NCBI GenBank assembly: GCA_028874075.1
Contig: JAPPLU010000082.1
Coordinates: forward strand, 1 to 58,709
Length of the DNA: 58,709 bases
Direction: 5' to 3'
Source of the DNA: Chloroflexota bacterium
Lineage (GTDB): Bacteria > Chloroflexota > Dehalococcoidia > Lucifugimonadales > UBA3495
How positions within the stretch are numbered: position 1 is the stretch's first letter; every line of letters begins with the position of its first letter. The position numbers and the translations under genes were made by a program. Shown here one piece after another: positions 43,695 through 53,571 of the stretch. Below the pieces are notes generated by a model. That model worked only from the letters and a program-made list of their open reading frames with translations. It did no database searches and was not told the DNA's origin.

Positions 43695-45673
43695 AAGTTA
43701 ACATGTGCCTCCTCAATCTTACAAGGTCCTTCGCCAACGTCTTTGGATGTCTTACGTTGGGTTGGGCCGGAGCCTGCAGGGATCAAACTAGCCAATCGCA
43801 ATGGGGTGATTTTCTGCCGCTCGGTGCACTGTGAGACCTTTTTCTTTTTTTAGAGGCCCTAATTCGCCTCTCAGTACGACCGAATTTGGATGGTTTCAAT
43901 TTACGAGTTACCAATTTACTCGGTCCAGTGGCCAGCGATGGCTCCCAAGCCGACTTGGTTGTGGGCCAAACCGTTTGTCTCTTTTGCTTTTGGAAAGTCC
44001 CGTAAGCCAAGGCAATAGCTGAAAGGCATTGCTGATTTGCTTGTCTAGTCGCTGGGAGTCTGACTACACTACAAGACTCGCTTTCTCTGTCCCCGGTTGG
44101 TAGCAATCGGCGCCGAACCGATGATCGGACCTACTTTTTCTCGGCCTCCAGCGAGAGTCTGATCTACGGTCTGCTTTCCAAAACCTTGTCGGCTTGTCCC
44201 GTTAAAAATAACAACAGGCATACACCTGTACATATGTCTTTTAGAAGAGTTCCGCCACGATCTATTCATTACTGGACCTTGGGCTTCGCCAACCGAGATG
44301 CTGAGCAAATGGCAGGCTGCCTATGCCTCTTACAGGGCCCAGGTTGACAGAGAAGTATAAACATGTGTTGTCATGTACATCTATATATAGCAACTTCAGT
44401 TGAATAGTACTCTAGTACAGTAGTTCAAAATTTCTTCATCGCCCAAAGAGATAGCGCTGGCTATACCAATTTGGAAACCAATATGGCACTCTGGGATGCA
44501 TATGAACGAGGTGCAACATCTGGCACGAGTTCCATAGCAAATTGCTGAACCCTTCGAACAACAAGGCATCCAGGCCGTCAACAGCTGTTGGCAACGGCAG
44601 CCCTCGAGACTGGGTCAGGACCATTAGTGAGTATACATAGGCAATCCACCAACCCATCCACCGTCTTGCGGATTAGCGGTGCTAACTGCTCGTCTCGGAC
44701 TTAATCCCACCAAAATAAGTCCCTTCGAGCCTTACACTCCCGTTGAAATTGTGGCGGAGTTAAAATCCATCCAGGAAAATTCGGGAAACAGCCACGGCCA
44801 AGTTCGTCATTGCCAAGAAGCGGCCCAGGACTTGGGTGTGCCGCCCAGTCAACTAGGCCCCGGGAAACTAGGCCTCCCTAACCCCGGAGGCTAGGATTGC
44901 CGAAAGGGTTTGGTGTGACCATGCATCTATCGAAGGACTCTCAGTCTTAGCGTTCAGTGTGCAGACCGCTCGGATCGAGGAACTGGCAATGTATGGCGAA
45001 CTCGAATGGGTAACTAGTGATGCTGCGACTAAAGGCCACCCAGGTTAGCGTCAAGAAAATGCTCAGCCAGCAGGTTTCTGCGGTGGGTAAATTCAAGCCA
45101 TAGTGATTCATACTAGAAAAAGGCGCATTTTTATTTCTCTTTTGTCTAACGAGTTTCGGTAGTCCTGCCCCTTAATCGCACTTTGAAATAGCTTCCATGA
45201 AATCGACCGGTTGATCGCGCTAAACCCGGGCAATGCTATACCCCTGCCAGATCGGAACATTGTCCACCTGGCCGAATAAGAGATCTAGGCAGCGGGCCGG
45301 CCCTGAGACAGGGTCCTTGAGTTGGAGCCGGAAAAGGCCTCTGCCCACCTAAGCAGGGTGCTACTGCTAGCCTGCCGGGACCGGTACGGGCAAACAGTTG
45401 TTTATTTCGAACCCATCTTCGCACCTTAGCAAGAATCCTTATCTACGAAATAGAAAAATTGATTATGAAATCGACGTATTTTCCGGTACCATCAGATAGT
45501 GCCGCCAGATATCGTCCCAGATCCTTTTAAAGCGAGGACAACTATATCTCTCTTCTTGCGTGACGGCCGGAAAAAGGGGACTGTCTTTTTCCCAGTCCGA
45601 CATTCCCCAATGTAACCTATATACTTTTGGGCTATGGGAGTCGCAGCGGCTAGGCAGCGAGCACAACGAATCA
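43695..45673. other. 2-kb stretch with no supported gene
   Basis: Many short frames, all without ribosome site and with unlikely composition. AT-rich segments occur near 44340-44420. Appears to be decayed or untranslated DNA; no RNA or repeat recognised. Confidence 0.45.
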
Positions 45674-46390
45674 CTAACCGCCGCTCGCAGGGCGAGCTGG
45701 TACACTAAATGAGCTTACCTCGATTACGCGAACATGGTCGGGGAGCGCTAGGCCCGCCTTTTCCAGGGCCGAGTCCAGTTGCCCTCTATCCATGACATAT
45801 AGCTCTACTACATTCTGGAATACGTTGATGCCCGATTCGGCTTGAACGCCCACTTCGCTTGAGACGTTCATTGCCTCCATCTGAGAACGGTCCAGTTCCA
45901 CCATCGTTGCCACAGCGGACCTTACCTCTATTATGTCGAACAAAGGATGGCCTTCAATGTACGGGCAAATCGTGCTCCCACCAGCCCTGGTGAAAGCGAC
46001 GACCATCCGGTATTTAGGCTCGTGCTGAATCCAGTGGCCGGCATAGGTATCTTGCTCGAGCGTTTCTATTTCAGATCCCAGTCTGCCAATTATCTCCTGG
46101 CCTGAAAGCCGCACCACCGCCTCGCCCAGTTCAACGTCAAAGTCCTGGGCGTAGCTCTGGGCGTCCATTAGCACTGCGGGCGATACTCCTTCGAGAGGGT
46201 CAGATTCCGAGTCTTCGGACTGAGCCGCTTTCTGACAGGAGTGAGCGATAGCCGAAGAAACTCTTCCTTCCGTACCATTGTTAGTAGACCTGGGGATGGC
46301 GGGGGTACTTTCGCCAGCGCATCCCACGAAAAGAAGGGCGGCGAGCAAGACGGAGAATCCTATTGATGCACGGTGACGAACATGTAGCAA
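45674..46390 (-). CDS. Putative lipoprotein
   Basis: 238 aa, TTG or ATG-type start near 46390. Seen: signal ASIGFSVLLAALLFVGCAGE with lipobox Cys; then a Ser/Asp-rich linker and a globular region (QDFDVELGEAVVRLSGQEII, EPKYRMVVAFTRAGG). The end (LPDHVRVIEVSSFSVPARPA) is strand-like. No family recognised. Expected location: outer face of the membrane. No obvious operon partner. Confidence 0.68.
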   Translation of the reverse strand: MLHVRHRASIGFSVLLAALLFVGCAGESTPAIPRSTNNGTEGRVSSAIAHSCQKAAQSEDSESDPLEGVSPAVLMDAQSYAQDFDVELGEAVVRLSGQEIIGRLGSEIETLEQDTYAGHWIQHEPKYRMVVAFTRAGGSTICPYIEGHPLFDIIEVRSAVATMVELDRSQMEAMNVSSEVGVQAESGINVFQNVVELYVMDRGQLDSALEKAGLALPDHVRVIEVSSFSVPARPASGG

Positions 46391-46789
46391 ATTTTTACCC
46401 TCGGTCTAAAATGGGTAATCAAGTAGATAATTCCCATACTTTTTATGTCACGCTAATGCGATAAAAGCTGTCCTTTTTATTGGGGTACAGTCCCGCGGGA
46501 CATCACCCGAACGTCCACCCCAAAACTTGTCTAAAGTCCGCAGACAAGTGAATCAATGTACAGTGCGAATAAAGGGCATAAAGGAGGTTCCATAGCATGC
46601 CAATGATTATCTGTGGTACCAGCTGGAGAATAGGCTCACCGTCTAAGACACTAAAAAACTAACGGATAACTGGTTGAAATAAAAAAAGGCCATCTGTACT
46701 GTTGTACAAATGGCCTTCACTACAAAACGCCAACTAAACCCAAGTACAGTTAGACCAGGGAGCTAATGTACCAACAATTGCTTTACTAG
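46391..46789. other. Intergenic stretch with a small start-like site and a hairpin
   Basis: Contains AAAGGAGGTTCC upstream of an ATG at about 46596, which opens only 21 codons, so the gene behind this good ribosome site may have been lost. The hairpin at 46681-46717 follows. Confidence 0.4.
46681..46717 (-). terminator. Rho-independent-type hairpin, minus orientation
   Basis: AGGCCAT...ATGGCCT stem with inner GTAC pairing; on the minus strand it is followed by a T7 run. The loop contains TTGTACAA, also found beside the second parA locus, so it may instead have a regulatory role. Confidence 0.5.
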
Positions 46790-47085
46790 ACTCAAAAGAG
46801 GATTCCAGAGAGCCAACCTGGCATCGCCTTCACGAGCAGCGCCAAAGAGGTGGTTCTGGACGGTGACCTCCAAGGAAGCACCTACAACTGGGCAATCAAT
46901 GGATTCAAATAAACACATGAGTTGACCGTGTACCAAGCAGACCTCTGTCATTCGACACAGACGACCAGGAGTCTAACTTGCAACAGCAACTGTTTGATCA
47001 TCGACGGCCTGCCGGGGATCACGCGCACGAGCGCGGATGCCGTTCGGGCCACCAACTTGACGTTACTTCTCAGCCACAGCTTATT
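46790..47085 (+). pseudogene. Decayed parA, paralogue of the gene at 56095
   Basis: Blocks in shifting frames match the intact ParA: GIAFTSSAKEVVLDGDLQGS (against SFAFAESAKVVLLDADPQGS), TYNWAIN (against AWDWINS), and LIIDGLPGITRTSADAVRAT (against LIIDGPPGITRISAEAVRAA). A stop follows NGFK. No P-loop remains. A dead partition gene near the CRISPR remnant. Confidence 0.85.
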
Positions 47086-47540
47086 TCAATGACACCAAAC
47101 AAGCAGTAGCTCGCAGGTACGTTTTCGCCGAAGAATTGAAACTGGCCCCTGAAGTTAATCCTTAGTTGGGCCTTGTTCTGGTTTCTGTTATGAAAGTAAT
47201 CAGACTTTTGCTATCCTGGAGCACGTATGAATCCAAAAAGGAGCTATTGTGACTACCATAGTTTCCGAGATTTGCTGAGCTGCTGTCATGCCGACATTCG
47301 CCCGTGTCCTGGATTTGCGGTCTCCATGGAGTTGCTTTGAAAGTGACAATTCCAGATTGCGGCATGCGCTGGAATGACAGCTACTGCTGACTGTCCATCC
47401 CATCCTGACTATAGCTTACTAGCAATCGGTCTGGGACAGAGCCAAAACAGTCGATCCGATGGGATCTTCGTAGTTAGCAAATACTAATCCTTCCAAGCTG
47501 ACTGGGGGAAGCAAGCCTTTCTGTCCTAGGAATTTCGCAG

Positions 47541-47630
47541 TAGGAGCATCCCCGCGTGGGCGGGGTAACTTCACCGGTTCTTTTTCGGCGCTATGGGAGC
47601 AGCGGTCTATCCCCGCGCGGGCAAGGCAAC
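47541..47630 (+). CRISPR. Degenerate type I-E CRISPR remnant: two repeats, one 32-nt spacer
   Basis: 29-nt repeats at 47541-47569 and 47602-47630 share ATCCCCGCG and a GGGC/GGC...AAC end; the 32-nt gap gives an exact 61-nt period, as in I-E arrays. The second has lost much of its palindrome (GCGGGCAAGGCAAC against GTGGGCGGGGTAAC). Nothing convincing one period to either side. Consistent with the I-E Cascade genes to the right. Confidence 0.6.
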
Positions 47631-47902
47631 GGCTATTCGAACAAGTCCCTTGGCACAACTTTATGATTTCTTCACCTACCGCATAGCAGCACTGTACCAG
47701 AACACAGTACACTATTCCACCATTCACTTGGCCTCCCGCTCCGGAGCATCAATTACATAGCTGGGGAGCTTAGAGGATGCGACTCCATTGGCCCGCGTTT
47801 GCGAAACCGTCCTCGATAACTGCAAAGGGTTTGATCCGGCCTAAAGAGTCAGACCCATTGTTGGGAAAACTTCTGTAGTGTTGTCGTGCATATGCCGGAG
47901 AA
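47631..47902. other. Spacer between the array remnant and the tnpB element
   Basis: About 270 bp with no gene seen. No cas1/cas2 fragment recognised. Confidence 0.4.
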
Positions 47903-49739
47903 CCGTTGTAAGAAAGGATAATCTTAGTAACATGGCCACCGTCAGCCATTGCTGAAGATCCGCCAGTGGCGGACCGCCGCCCCAACAGGAGGAGGCGACT
48001 CCGCCCGGGAATCCCACCTCGGAACACCGAGCTGATACCCACTCAGGCCGGAGCCAGAACCGAATTGGACCTGTCTGCAACTGCGGACACGCCCAACCGG
48101 TGTTGCGCTGTCCGCCGCGGCGAACCGATCTCAACTGACCCTGAACGCATCCCTACAGGATCCATACGTGCTTCACCCGCGTCCTTGCTGGTACGGTAAA
48201 GGCGACACGGACACCGTTGCCCACGGGAGCAACCCTGAGGCTTGGTATGCCTTCGGCGTAGCCGAGCCAACGACGGGCCAGGACCAAGGCTGCTGCCTTG
48301 CGGACCCTGTGCCCGTAGCGTGCCACGAACTTGACCCGGTCGATGACCGAAGTGAAGGCCGGGTTCACCTGGTCGACTTCAATCCTACGGCCGGATACCC
48401 CGGGACCGGAAACAAGCCCGAACCCCGGCGTAACTGAAGGAGGAGAGCATCCGGCTATTGCGGGGGGACTCCCCCTCCAGGACGGCCTTCTTCTGCCGGA
48501 AGTCCAGCCTCTCCAGCACAATGGGCTTGCCCGCCTCCCGGGTACAGACCACCACCGACGCCGCGCCGTCACCAATGACAGCCTCCGCCTGGCGCAGGGC
48601 CTTTCCGTAGGTCACTAGGGGTACGCTGAAGGCCTTTACCGGGTTGCCGCTGGCGCCGGTCTCCCGCATCGCCAGGTGGGCGGCGTTCAGGTCCACGCCG
48701 ATGGCTCCCGGGACCGGTCAGTCACTGGCGGAGACTCCACCATTTTGGTGGTCACGAATACCCGCCTGCCCTTGTCATCCCGCTGGAACCGGTAGTTGAC
48801 GGCCTGGCCCAGACCCGACTGACGGGCCGCCTTTTCGCCGTGCTGACACCGGAAAGCTGCGGACTCGGCATTGTTCTCCAGGGCCGCCAGCACCCAAAGG
48901 TGGCCGTACCTGAACCTTATGCCCGGAATCACCAGGTACTTGCCCTGCTGAGACGCCAGGCAATCCGGCAGGCGGAGGTTCAGGGTAAGAGACCCTTCCT
49001 CGGCAACCGCGGCCACGCACAGCTCGCAATCCGCCTTATCATCCCTGCTGCCCTGCTCGAAGAACTCATCGCTATGGGCAGACCGCCAGTCCCTGAGCCG
49101 CTCACCGTTGCTGGAAAACTCGTTGGCTTCCAGGTCATGCTGTTTCCTCCTCAGACCCTTCGACCCGAAGCAGAGCCGCACTCAGCCAGACTCAATGTCT
49201 GATTCCAGCTTCACCAGCTTGGTCTTCATGTTGCCCACTCGGCGCCTCTTCTGATGCAGCCAGTCCAGCCGGACATCCATACCCGCTCGGTCAACCTGAC
49301 CCTGGGCCCGAGAGATCCTCCGCTGCAATTTATCCAGTCGCAGCAACTGCTGCTCCGTCACCGAGGAAATCTTCGGCTCCAGCGATACCCGCAACCCGTT
49401 GAACATCCGTGCCGGTATCAGTTACCTGTCCACGTAGCCAGTCTTCAACGAAGGTGGAGGTCGGCCCGCCGCCACCTGGGGAAAGAGCTTTCGCTGAATT
49501 CCGCAGTACAATTGGGCGTAGTCTGACAGGAGTTTTTCTCCTGGAGCGTGGTCCATGCTGGCAAAGTGGCGGATGCGAGTCTGGTAGGTGGCCGGTGGGA
49601 GCTTTCCCCCAGCAACGGGCTGGACTGGGGAAGAAACCTTTACTTTATTGGCAGCCATGCCCCTATAGGAGCGGAGCAGGCGTTCGCAATGCCAGGATCC
49701 CTTGGGCTAACGGAAATAGAGAATCACCTTGAGAAGTGA
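47903..49739 (-). mobile_element. IS200/IS605-type (tnpB-only) element, copy 2, inactive
   Basis: About 1.84 kb, collinear with copy 1 from the conserved CCGTTGT end (47903) to AAGTGA (49734-49739). The non-coding end is well kept, the gene is broken. It separates the CRISPR remnant from cas6e, where cas1 and cas2 would normally lie. Confidence 0.75.
48150..49658 (-). pseudogene. Broken tnpB, paralogue of the intact copy
   Basis: Fragments in three frames: MAANKVKVSSPVQPVAGGKL (49658 onward) ending in a stop at TGYVDR; FNGLRVSLEPKISSVTEQQL; MRLCFGSKGLRRKQHDLEAN; MDLNAAHLAMRETGASGNPV; and near the end KFVARYGHRVRKAAALVLAR, with a TAG where copy 1 has Trp (HVWIL against HVWTLW). At least three lesions. 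Confidence 0.88.
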
Positions 49740-49845
49740 ACAAGAACAACCATTACATTCTTCCCTACTACCTATGCTTGAATAATTCCTGACCCTCAAG
49801 TGATGGGTTCATATTCTGGCTTGTTGACCAACTCCACTTTACCGG

Positions 49846-50610
49846 CTATTGGAGCGGCTGCAACGGGCGAAGTAGCAGCATCCCGTACCCATAGGAACGG
49901 TGCCGCCCTACACCCCGGGCCAATAACGATTCGAACGATTCTGGGTTGCCCACGGTCAGGTTGCCCCGCATAACAGCGTCTGGCCCTGCTACGTAACGCG
50001 AATTTTGTTTGCGAAAAGACCGCAGGATCCGAAAAGAAGTGAGACGAGTTTCTCCACCTTGTAGATGGACGGCGCCGTCTCGTTCAAGATGCTGTGACAA
50101 CCATTGGGCATAGATTTCCTCCCTAGTGAAGGGCATCTCTTCCTCGGGAAACTGCTGCGCCACCTGCTGGAAGACGTCCTGTTCGTCCCGGTAACGGCCC
50201 GTCGTGTTAGCCTTGCGAACTACGGGCCGTATCCGCACTTCAAAACCCAGGCGCCTCCCAACGGACCATTCAGAGGGCATAACCTTGCTTTGCAAGGAAC
50301 CTGGAGGGAGTATTATAGTCTGGAGCGGATCGGCGTAAATGGCTGCAGATTCTCGCAGTTCAGCGGCGCCTGCCATGCAATATCCGTACAGGACTCCCTG
50401 ATGCCCACTGCGGTCCATAACAACCCGGAAGGGTTTAGGGGCCAGTTCCCCGAAACACTCCTTCAACAGGCAGTGGAAGGCGTGATCGGCGTCCTGCAAG
50501 TGCCGGTAACCCATCCAGCGCCGCAGTTCCCTGCCCCTGATTTCTCCCCGGACCATGCGCAAATTGCAGCCAGACAACGAAGCAATTGTTGGCTCAGCGC
50601 CGTTTGTCAT
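49846..50610 (-). CDS. cas6e: Cas6e, CRISPR repeat endoribonuclease of type I-E
   Basis: 254 aa from ATG 50610, 23 bp after the cas5e stop, with AGGGAG upstream. Seen: the N-terminal pattern GYRHLQDADHAFHCLLKECF and the C-terminal glycine-rich loop GVGRHRSYGYGMLLLRPLQ typical of Cas6e (GxGRxxxxGxGxL). Known: Cas6e cuts repeat hairpins and remains bound to crRNA. Last gene of the Cascade operon. The tnpB element follows where adaptation genes would be expected. Confidence 0.88.
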   Translation of the reverse strand: MTNGAEPTIASLSGCNLRMVRGEIRGRELRRWMGYRHLQDADHAFHCLLKECFGELAPKPFRVVMDRSGHQGVLYGYCMAGAAELRESAAIYADPLQTIILPPGSLQSKVMPSEWSVGRRLGFEVRIRPVVRKANTTGRYRDEQDVFQQVAQQFPEEEMPFTREEIYAQWLSQHLERDGAVHLQGGETRLTSFRILRSFRKQNSRYVAGPDAVMRGNLTVGNPESFESLLARGVGRHRSYGYGMLLLRPLQPLQ

Positions 50611-50633
50611 TCCTTCTACTCCCTGTCCGTGAC

Positions 50634-51416
50634 CTATTCGAACGAGGCAAACTTTTCCAGGGGCAGGACTGCCTCGTGGACCAAGCGACCTCCGCCGTGC
50701 AGTCTGGAGGTATCCCAGTTGCGTTCATCGGTAACCATGTAAGTGTGGGAGGGAACGGTCTCCCCATCTCCCTCGCCATCAGGCCACAGCAGTGGCACTC
50801 CAATCGTGCGCCCGTTGGGCCGGGCCCGGTCAGTTTCCGCGACGTCAACTGAAAGAGGCCAGGAGCGTAGAGCAGATAGTACTGTCGTTGCTTCGGCCCA
50901 GGGGTTGTCAGCCGGGTCGAGCATTGGGGCTGAAGGAAGACAGGCCTTCCGTCCGATGAATAAGGGACGGGCCGGATACCTTAGGGCCGTGGCCAAGTCT
51001 CCTAGGGTGGGAGAGAGTCCTGCCGGTTCAAGGCGCAGGGCCATGGTCAGACGCATGTCGACGTGGAAATCCCGGTAACGAAAGCGTGGGTTCGAATAAT
51101 TGGACGCGTCTCCCGCCCGGCCCTCGGGCTTCCCCCGTGTAGTCCAGCCGCGGTCGCTTGCCATCAACTGGAATGTCTGGAAGTCGGTTAGCTCTCCTCC
51201 CCATTCAGGCGTACGATCTATTCGCACTGCAAAAACCAGCCGTCGTTGAAGTTCCTGATGCCTTTGAAAATCGACGCGGCGCCAGCCCAGGGCGTTGGCC
51301 AGTAAACCGGTTAACATGGAGGCCGACGGAAAGCGCCTGCTAAAACCCAGGTTGTCGATAGTCGTACCGCCGAAGGCCATGATGGGTGCCTCCAGACGAA
51401 GTATGAGGTGCCGCAT
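50634..51416 (-). CDS. cas5e: Cas5e, Cascade subunit
   Basis: 260 aa from ATG 51416, 2 bp after the cas7e stop; the longer frame adds 14 residues inside cas7e. Seen: MRHLILRLEAPIMAFGGTTI (RAMP beta strand with the LExPxxxFG pattern), GFSRRFPSASMLTGLLANAL, and YRDFHVDMRLTMALRLEP. Known: Cas5e caps the 5' handle of crRNA. Full length. Confidence 0.9.
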   Translation of the reverse strand: MRHLILRLEAPIMAFGGTTIDNLGFSRRFPSASMLTGLLANALGWRRVDFQRHQELQRRLVFAVRIDRTPEWGGELTDFQTFQLMASDRGWTTRGKPEGRAGDASNYSNPRFRYRDFHVDMRLTMALRLEPAGLSPTLGDLATALRYPARPLFIGRKACLPSAPMLDPADNPWAEATTVLSALRSWPLSVDVAETDRARPNGRTIGVPLLWPDGEGDGETVPSHTYMVTDERNWDTSRLHGGGRLVHEAVLPLEKFASFE

Positions 51417-51418
51417 CG

Positions 51419-52594
51419 TTACTTCGCCTCTCCAGCGCGCACCACACCGGCCGCCCATTGCGCTAGGTCAGCCAGGGCAAGTCTTTCCGCCCCGGATATG
51501 GCGCAGTCTTCCAGGGACATAAACCGGCGAATGCCTTTCCGCCCGTAATTTTCGTCCTGGGCGGTGATTTCCATACTTAGCCGGTCCAGAGCATCTTCGA
51601 GTTGAGCCCTCGCGGGCCTACGAAAAGCATCGGCCAGCGAGTAAGGCTGACAGGTGCCCGCCTCCACGAGCATGAAGCGGGCTCTTCCGTAGGGAGCAGT
51701 CGACCCCAGTTTGGCCCCAGGGCTGATTGTAGCGATCAGGTGCAGCAGGTTGTGTATTACTTGAGCGGCCAGGTTCCGATCGGCGGAGAGCCAGGCCTCA
51801 GCGGGGCATCCCTCCAGGTTGCTGACCAGACCTGGGACGTCTACAACCACGTAGCCATAAAAAAGGCCGGCCGTCAGTTCCATGTCTCCGATATGGGCGG
51901 CGACGGCGTACTCTTCCTCCCCCGCCAGGTCGTCCACTGCGGAGAAATAGTCATTTTCGCTTTCCTCGGGGTGAACGGTGAACGCATGGGCCACGTGGAT
52001 GGCGGCGTCAATGTTGGCCGCAGGGTCGGAGGTGACCATGCGACCGAACAAAGCTCCTTCCAGGCCGCCGGGCAGGACGGCCGATGCCCGGAAGGCGCGG
52101 AAATTCTGGGACTCTCCTCGAGTGCTACCAAACAACTCCGCAGCCGCTACCCGCGCAGCCTCTACGTCTTTGGGGTATTCGGTAACGATGGCCTCGGCCT
52201 TCTCTTGGAGGTACTCCACCTCTGGCAGTCCCAGTAAGAGGGCCTGGCGTCCCGCTTCCGTGGTTCCGTTGCTCCCATAGATACCCACGTTGAAGGCCTC
52301 GCCCACGGCTTTCAATACTTCTTCAGAAACGCCTTTCACCGTTGCCAGTGGGCCCATGACCTGCCGTTCAACGATATTGCGTGACCGATAGGCCCCTTTG
52401 GTACCGGCGATGCTGTGTATAGAATACTCGTCCTGAGCTAACCGCCAGTGGCGCTTTAGGCACTGTGAGGAGATACGTGTCCGGATGACCCCGCCAAAGG
52501 GCATTCGCTTGGCCAGGCCACTATCGTCCCGGTTGATCAGGGCTGCCGGAAAGGAATGCAGGGTATGGACTTGAAGGAAACGGGGGGTGCCCAT
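51419..52594 (-). CDS. cas7e: Cas7e (Cse4/CasC), Cascade backbone
   Basis: 391 aa from ATG 52594, which has TGAGGAG upstream; an earlier frame start would overlap cse2 by 31 bases. Seen: MGTPRFLQVHTLHSFPAALI, NRDDSGLAKRMPFGGVIRTR, ISSQCLKRHWR: the Cas7e landmark block. C-terminal ITAQDENYGRKGIRRFMSLE. Known: forms the six-copy helical crRNA-binding backbone. Well preserved. Confidence 0.93.
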   Translation of the reverse strand: MGTPRFLQVHTLHSFPAALINRDDSGLAKRMPFGGVIRTRISSQCLKRHWRLAQDEYSIHSIAGTKGAYRSRNIVERQVMGPLATVKGVSEEVLKAVGEAFNVGIYGSNGTTEAGRQALLLGLPEVEYLQEKAEAIVTEYPKDVEAARVAAAELFGSTRGESQNFRAFRASAVLPGGLEGALFGRMVTSDPAANIDAAIHVAHAFTVHPEESENDYFSAVDDLAGEEEYAVAAHIGDMELTAGLFYGYVVVDVPGLVSNLEGCPAEAWLSADRNLAAQVIHNLLHLIATISPGAKLGSTAPYGRARFMLVEAGTCQPYSLADAFRRPARAQLEDALDRLSMEITAQDENYGRKGIRRFMSLEDCAISGAERLALADLAQWAAGVVRAGEAK

Positions 52595-52608
52595 GAATGG
52601 CGTTCTCC

Positions 52609-53220
52609 TCAGTGTTGAATCTGTTGCAATCTGAGCCAACGTGCACGGTAGTAATCGCGGGCAATTTGTGCTCGAGTTTCATAAGCCGCCTTTTCATCGC
52701 AGCTTTCGCTGAGGATGAACCAGGCCATTTCGCGCCAATCAAAAGAACAACCGTCCTTAGCCAGCAACCGAAAAAGCCTGTCCAAATGGTTAAGAAGAGC
52801 TGGCCCCCTGGCGGACAACAGAGCCGCCAAGCGCTGTTCGCTGTAATAACTTCTTCCGAATGGTAAGTGGCCTCCACCGAGGTAAAGAGTCCGACCGACG
52901 GGAGTTCCGGACCGGTGTGCGGTCCCGGAACCGTATGCCATCTGCGCTATCCCCTTCACTATAAGGGCCCACTTGGCGATGTCGGAATGTCGTGGCATTC
53001 CTTCTTCGCTTATCAGCTGCCAGAAAAAGGGAGCGTCGGGAGCATTGTAATCCATGCGCGTCAGTTGAATGCGATTGCCCGTACCGAATTCATCGGACTG
53101 AACGGATTCGGCCAAACTGGTTATGATGCTATCAAGATATTCTGGAAACTGACTGCCTGCCTGAAGCCGTTCTCGGCCAGAAAGGTTTGAGTCTTCAATA
53201 TTTGTTCCTTCTTCCCGCAC
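52609..53220 (-). CDS. cse2: Cse2 (CasB), Cascade small subunit
   Basis: 203 aa. Seen: helical protein with MAYGSGTAHRSGTPVGRTLY, LPFGRSYYSEQRLAALLSAR and FDWREMAWFILSES, as in Cse2 proteins. Ends 14 bp before the cas7e start. Its start is 351 bp from the cas8e stop, an unusual gap for this operon. Known: dimer binds along the Cascade belly. Confidence 0.85.
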   Translation of the reverse strand: MREEGTNIEDSNLSGRERLQAGSQFPEYLDSIITSLAESVQSDEFGTGNRIQLTRMDYNAPDAPFFWQLISEEGMPRHSDIAKWALIVKGIAQMAYGSGTAHRSGTPVGRTLYLGGGHLPFGRSYYSEQRLAALLSARGPALLNHLDRLFRLLAKDGCSFDWREMAWFILSESCDEKAAYETRAQIARDYYRARWLRLQQIQH

Positions 53221-53571
53221 GCTTCTATCTCATCCCAGCTTTTGGGGCCACTCTAAGTGATCCTAAGAATACTGTTTTGACCAACCAATCATCTTGTTGC
53301 CACTGTGAGACTGGAGGCGACATTGTCGCTGCGCTTGCAACGATATCCTTTCTGCCCATCATCATCTCTGCAAAGCCCACTTCCGCGATGAACCCGGTTT
53401 CGTTCTTTGTCCCGGAGGCTGGACAACCGCCAAGCATGGCGATGGCCTCTCCAACTACTGTATCTTTGGCGAGAGTGTCTGTAATTCAGTTGTCCGAAAA
53501 TTGTTCAACTCGAACACGGACATTCATTCCCTCCGTTTGAGGGCACCGTCGAATGTCGCCGCTGTCCTCTC
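53221..53571. other. 351-bp gap between cas8e and cse2
   Basis: These genes normally overlap. A minus-strand frame (about 53225-53470) with protein-like content (GEAIAMLGGCPASGTKNETG, FAEMMMGRKDIVASAATM) has no start or ribosome site and ends in a stop before cse2. It may be an inserted remnant. Confidence 0.4.

Noticed and set aside
44396..44894. Short frames in the 43.7-45.7 kb gap
   Set aside because: No ribosome sites and no recognisable motif; composition like random sequence.
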